From: Bacteroidota bacterium
GTDB lineage: Bacteria; Bacteroidota; Bacteroidia; Chitinophagales; Chitinophagaceae
DNA length: 32,223 nucleotides
NCBI GenBank assembly: GCA_025356235.1
Contig: JANXUL010000242.1
Span: 1 to 32,223, forward strand
Direction: 5' to 3'
The notes beneath the pieces were generated by a model. The model searched no databases and was not told the origin of the DNA. It saw nothing but the letters and a program-made list of their open reading frames with translations. Position numbers and translations under genes: made by a program. This document shows positions 31,050-32,223 of the stretch, in pieces. The stretch's first letter is position 1. The number at the start of each line of letters is the position of its first letter.

Positions 31050-31970
31050 ATGGAATTTGGCCGTGTACCCGAGTCGGAATTGAACAATATCAACTTTACT
31101 TTACCTGCAGAGCCTGCTAATAATAAGCAGGTGTTGCCGGGTAAGAAGGCGACTAATCCAAAAATATATCTTGGTTGTGCCAAATGGGGGAGAACGGAAT
31201 GGGTTGGTAAAATATATCCCCCCAAAACAAAGGAAAAAGATTTTCTCGACCATTATGTAAAGCATTACAATAGCATTGAACTGAACGCCACCCATTACAA
31301 AGTATATGGCGCGGCAGGTGTAGCTAAATGGGCAGCTAAGGCGGGAGACAAGGATTTTATGTTTTGCCCGAAAATGTACCAGGGCGTTACCCATCGCGGG
31401 AGTTTATTAAACAAAGAATTTATCACTACCGAATTCCTGCGTGGTATTGTAGCTTTTGAAAAACATTTAGGGCCAACTTTTGTACAGGTTAGTGATGCCT
31501 TTACTGCTAAACGGAAAGAAGAGTTGTTTACATTCCTTCGTTCATTGCCAACCGATATGCAGTTCTTTTTAGAAGTACGCCACCCCGATTGGTTTGGCAA
31601 GGAAGACATAAAGGCTGAATTATTTGATTTCCTCCGGTCTATCAATATGGGTATTGTTATTACGGATACCAGTGGGAGAAGGGATTGCGCGCATATGCAT
31701 GTGACAGTGCCTAAAACATTTATAAGATATGTAGGTAACAGTTTACATCCTACAGATTATACAAGAGTGGATGACTGGATCAACCGGATGAAATATTGGT
31801 TAGACAACGGAATAGAAGAAATATATTTTTTCATGCACATGCATGATGAAGCCTTTTCTCCGGAACTGACGGTGTATATGGTAGATAAAATGAATGTCGC
31901 CTGCGGATTAAATTTGATTAAACCGAAATTTATTGATCCGTCTCAAACGGATCTGTTTGGTGGCAAATAA
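31050..31970 (+). CDS. DUF72 (YecE-like) family protein
   Basis: 306 residues. Family landmarks: IYLGCAKWGRTEWVGKIYPP near residue 39, HYVKHYNSIELNATHYKVYG, FMFCPKMYQGVTHR, HLGPTFVQVSDAF, FFLEVRHPDWF, GIVITDTSGRRD, FIRYVGNSLHP and EEIYFFMHMHDE. The fold is a TIM barrel; no activity is established. The first 37 residues are a poorly conserved extension. It converges with a minus-strand gene only 3 nt away. Confidence 0.93.
   Translation: MEFGRVPESELNNINFTLPAEPANNKQVLPGKKATNPKIYLGCAKWGRTEWVGKIYPPKTKEKDFLDHYVKHYNSIELNATHYKVYGAAGVAKWAAKAGDKDFMFCPKMYQGVTHRGSLLNKEFITTEFLRGIVAFEKHLGPTFVQVSDAFTAKRKEELFTFLRSLPTDMQFFLEVRHPDWFGKEDIKAELFDFLRSINMGIVITDTSGRRDCAHMHVTVPKTFIRYVGNSLHPTDYTRVDDWINRMKYWLDNGIEEIYFFMHMHDEAFSPELTVYMVDKMNVACGLNLIKPKFIDPSQTDLFGGK
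31935..31960 (+). other. Hairpin within the 3' end of the DUF72 gene
   Basis: GATCCGT (31935-31941), loop CTCAA, ACGGATC (31947-31953), then TGTTTGG. It lies inside the last codons of the DUF72 gene, where the gap to the convergent gene is only 3 nt. It could act as a weak bidirectional stop, but coding constraint may also explain it. Confidence 0.35.
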
Positions 31971-31973
31971 ATA

Positions 31974-32223
31974 TCAGCGTGCGTAGGTTTTTGCATTAGC
32001 CGTAAACTGGGCATCAGCTGCTTTCGAGTCGGGAAAGGTTTCTATTTTAATATGGGTATCATCCATCATTTGAACGATCATTAAACCTAACTGAAATGGA
32101 TTTTGATTGGTGCCACCCGCGGCGTACAACTGGTAGGCTATTTTACCATTCGCTACACTTACCTGCGATGGCAATGGCGCACCGGCCCCGATCGTCCATT
32201 TGCCTACCATACCAATCGTGCCG
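31974..32223 (-). CDS. C-terminal part of an unrecognised protein (5' end outside window)
   Basis: The frame is open from the right edge to a TGA at 31974. The visible end reads GTIGMVGKWTIGAGAPLPSQ, then VSVANGKIAYQLYAAGGTNQ, LGLMIVQMMDDTHIKIETFP and ends ANAKTYAR. An internal ATG at 32210 could give a 78-residue protein, but the frame continues upstream so a longer gene is more likely. The pattern of short beta strands hints at a small beta-barrel or lipocalin-like end. I do not recognise the family. Confidence 0.6.
   Translation of the reverse strand, partial: GTIGMVGKWTIGAGAPLPSQVSVANGKIAYQLYAAGGTNQNPFQLGLMIVQMMDDTHIKIETFPDSKAADAQFTANAKTYAR

Overview
The window looks like a chromosomal segment of a Bacteroidota bacterium, most likely of the Chitinophagaceae or a close relative. 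The reasons are a SusC/SusD pair, the gliding genes gldE and gldD in the order mutY-ssb-gldE-gldD, a RicT-like PSP1 protein with an N-terminal cysteine cluster next to holB, weak or absent Shine-Dalgarno sequences, A-rich leaders and a few TAnnTTTG-type promoter elements. I see no tRNA, rRNA, CRISPR array, phage, plasmid or complete insertion sequence.

Layout. 1-6.1 kb, all minus strand: ricT-like (runs off the left edge), holB, a glutathione peroxidase, a comF-like phosphoribosyltransferase and radA. 6.1-7.0 kb: a long AT-rich intergenic region. 7.0-12.6 kb, plus strand: susC, susD and an unrecognised secreted protein. 12.7-15.7 kb, minus strand: an HU-like gene, a TPR protein, a 31-residue very basic protein and RNase G, apparently one operon transcribed HU first. 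16.0-19.7 kb, plus strand: mutY, ssb, gldE, gldD. 19.9-23.3 kb, plus strand: a DUF3109 protein, lutB and a polysaccharide-deacetylase-like protein. 23.3-30.8 kb, minus strand: an EamA transporter, purH, comEC, a stand-alone C-terminal half of carB, a small ferredoxin-fold protein, a small membrane protein and an ECF sigma factor. 31.0-32.2 kb: a DUF72 protein (plus) and the end of an unrecognised gene (minus).

The genes are mainly housekeeping: replication and repair (holB, radA, mutY, ssb), RNA processing (rng), nucleotide synthesis (purH, carB half), competence-type DNA uptake (comF, comEC), gliding or type IX secretion (gldD, gldE) and outer-membrane nutrient import (susCD). I do not see a dedicated new defence or biosynthetic system.

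The unusual layer is small repeats. Four heptanucleotide (period 7) arrays lie within 5.8 kb, at or inside gldD, the deacetylase gene (twice) and purH. They are read in frame and in two cases supply or abut the start codon. In addition there are a 135-bp tandem duplication carrying a hairpin with a compensatory base-pair change, a 31-bp inverted repeat built from 9-bp units, a composite inverted repeat at 29.75-29.85 kb, an 18-nt motif present at three distant intergenic sites, and a GC-rich element that contains the apparent start of the EamA gene. The other notable gene-level feature is the split CarB.

All calls rest on reading the sequence and on recall of protein families; no database search was run.
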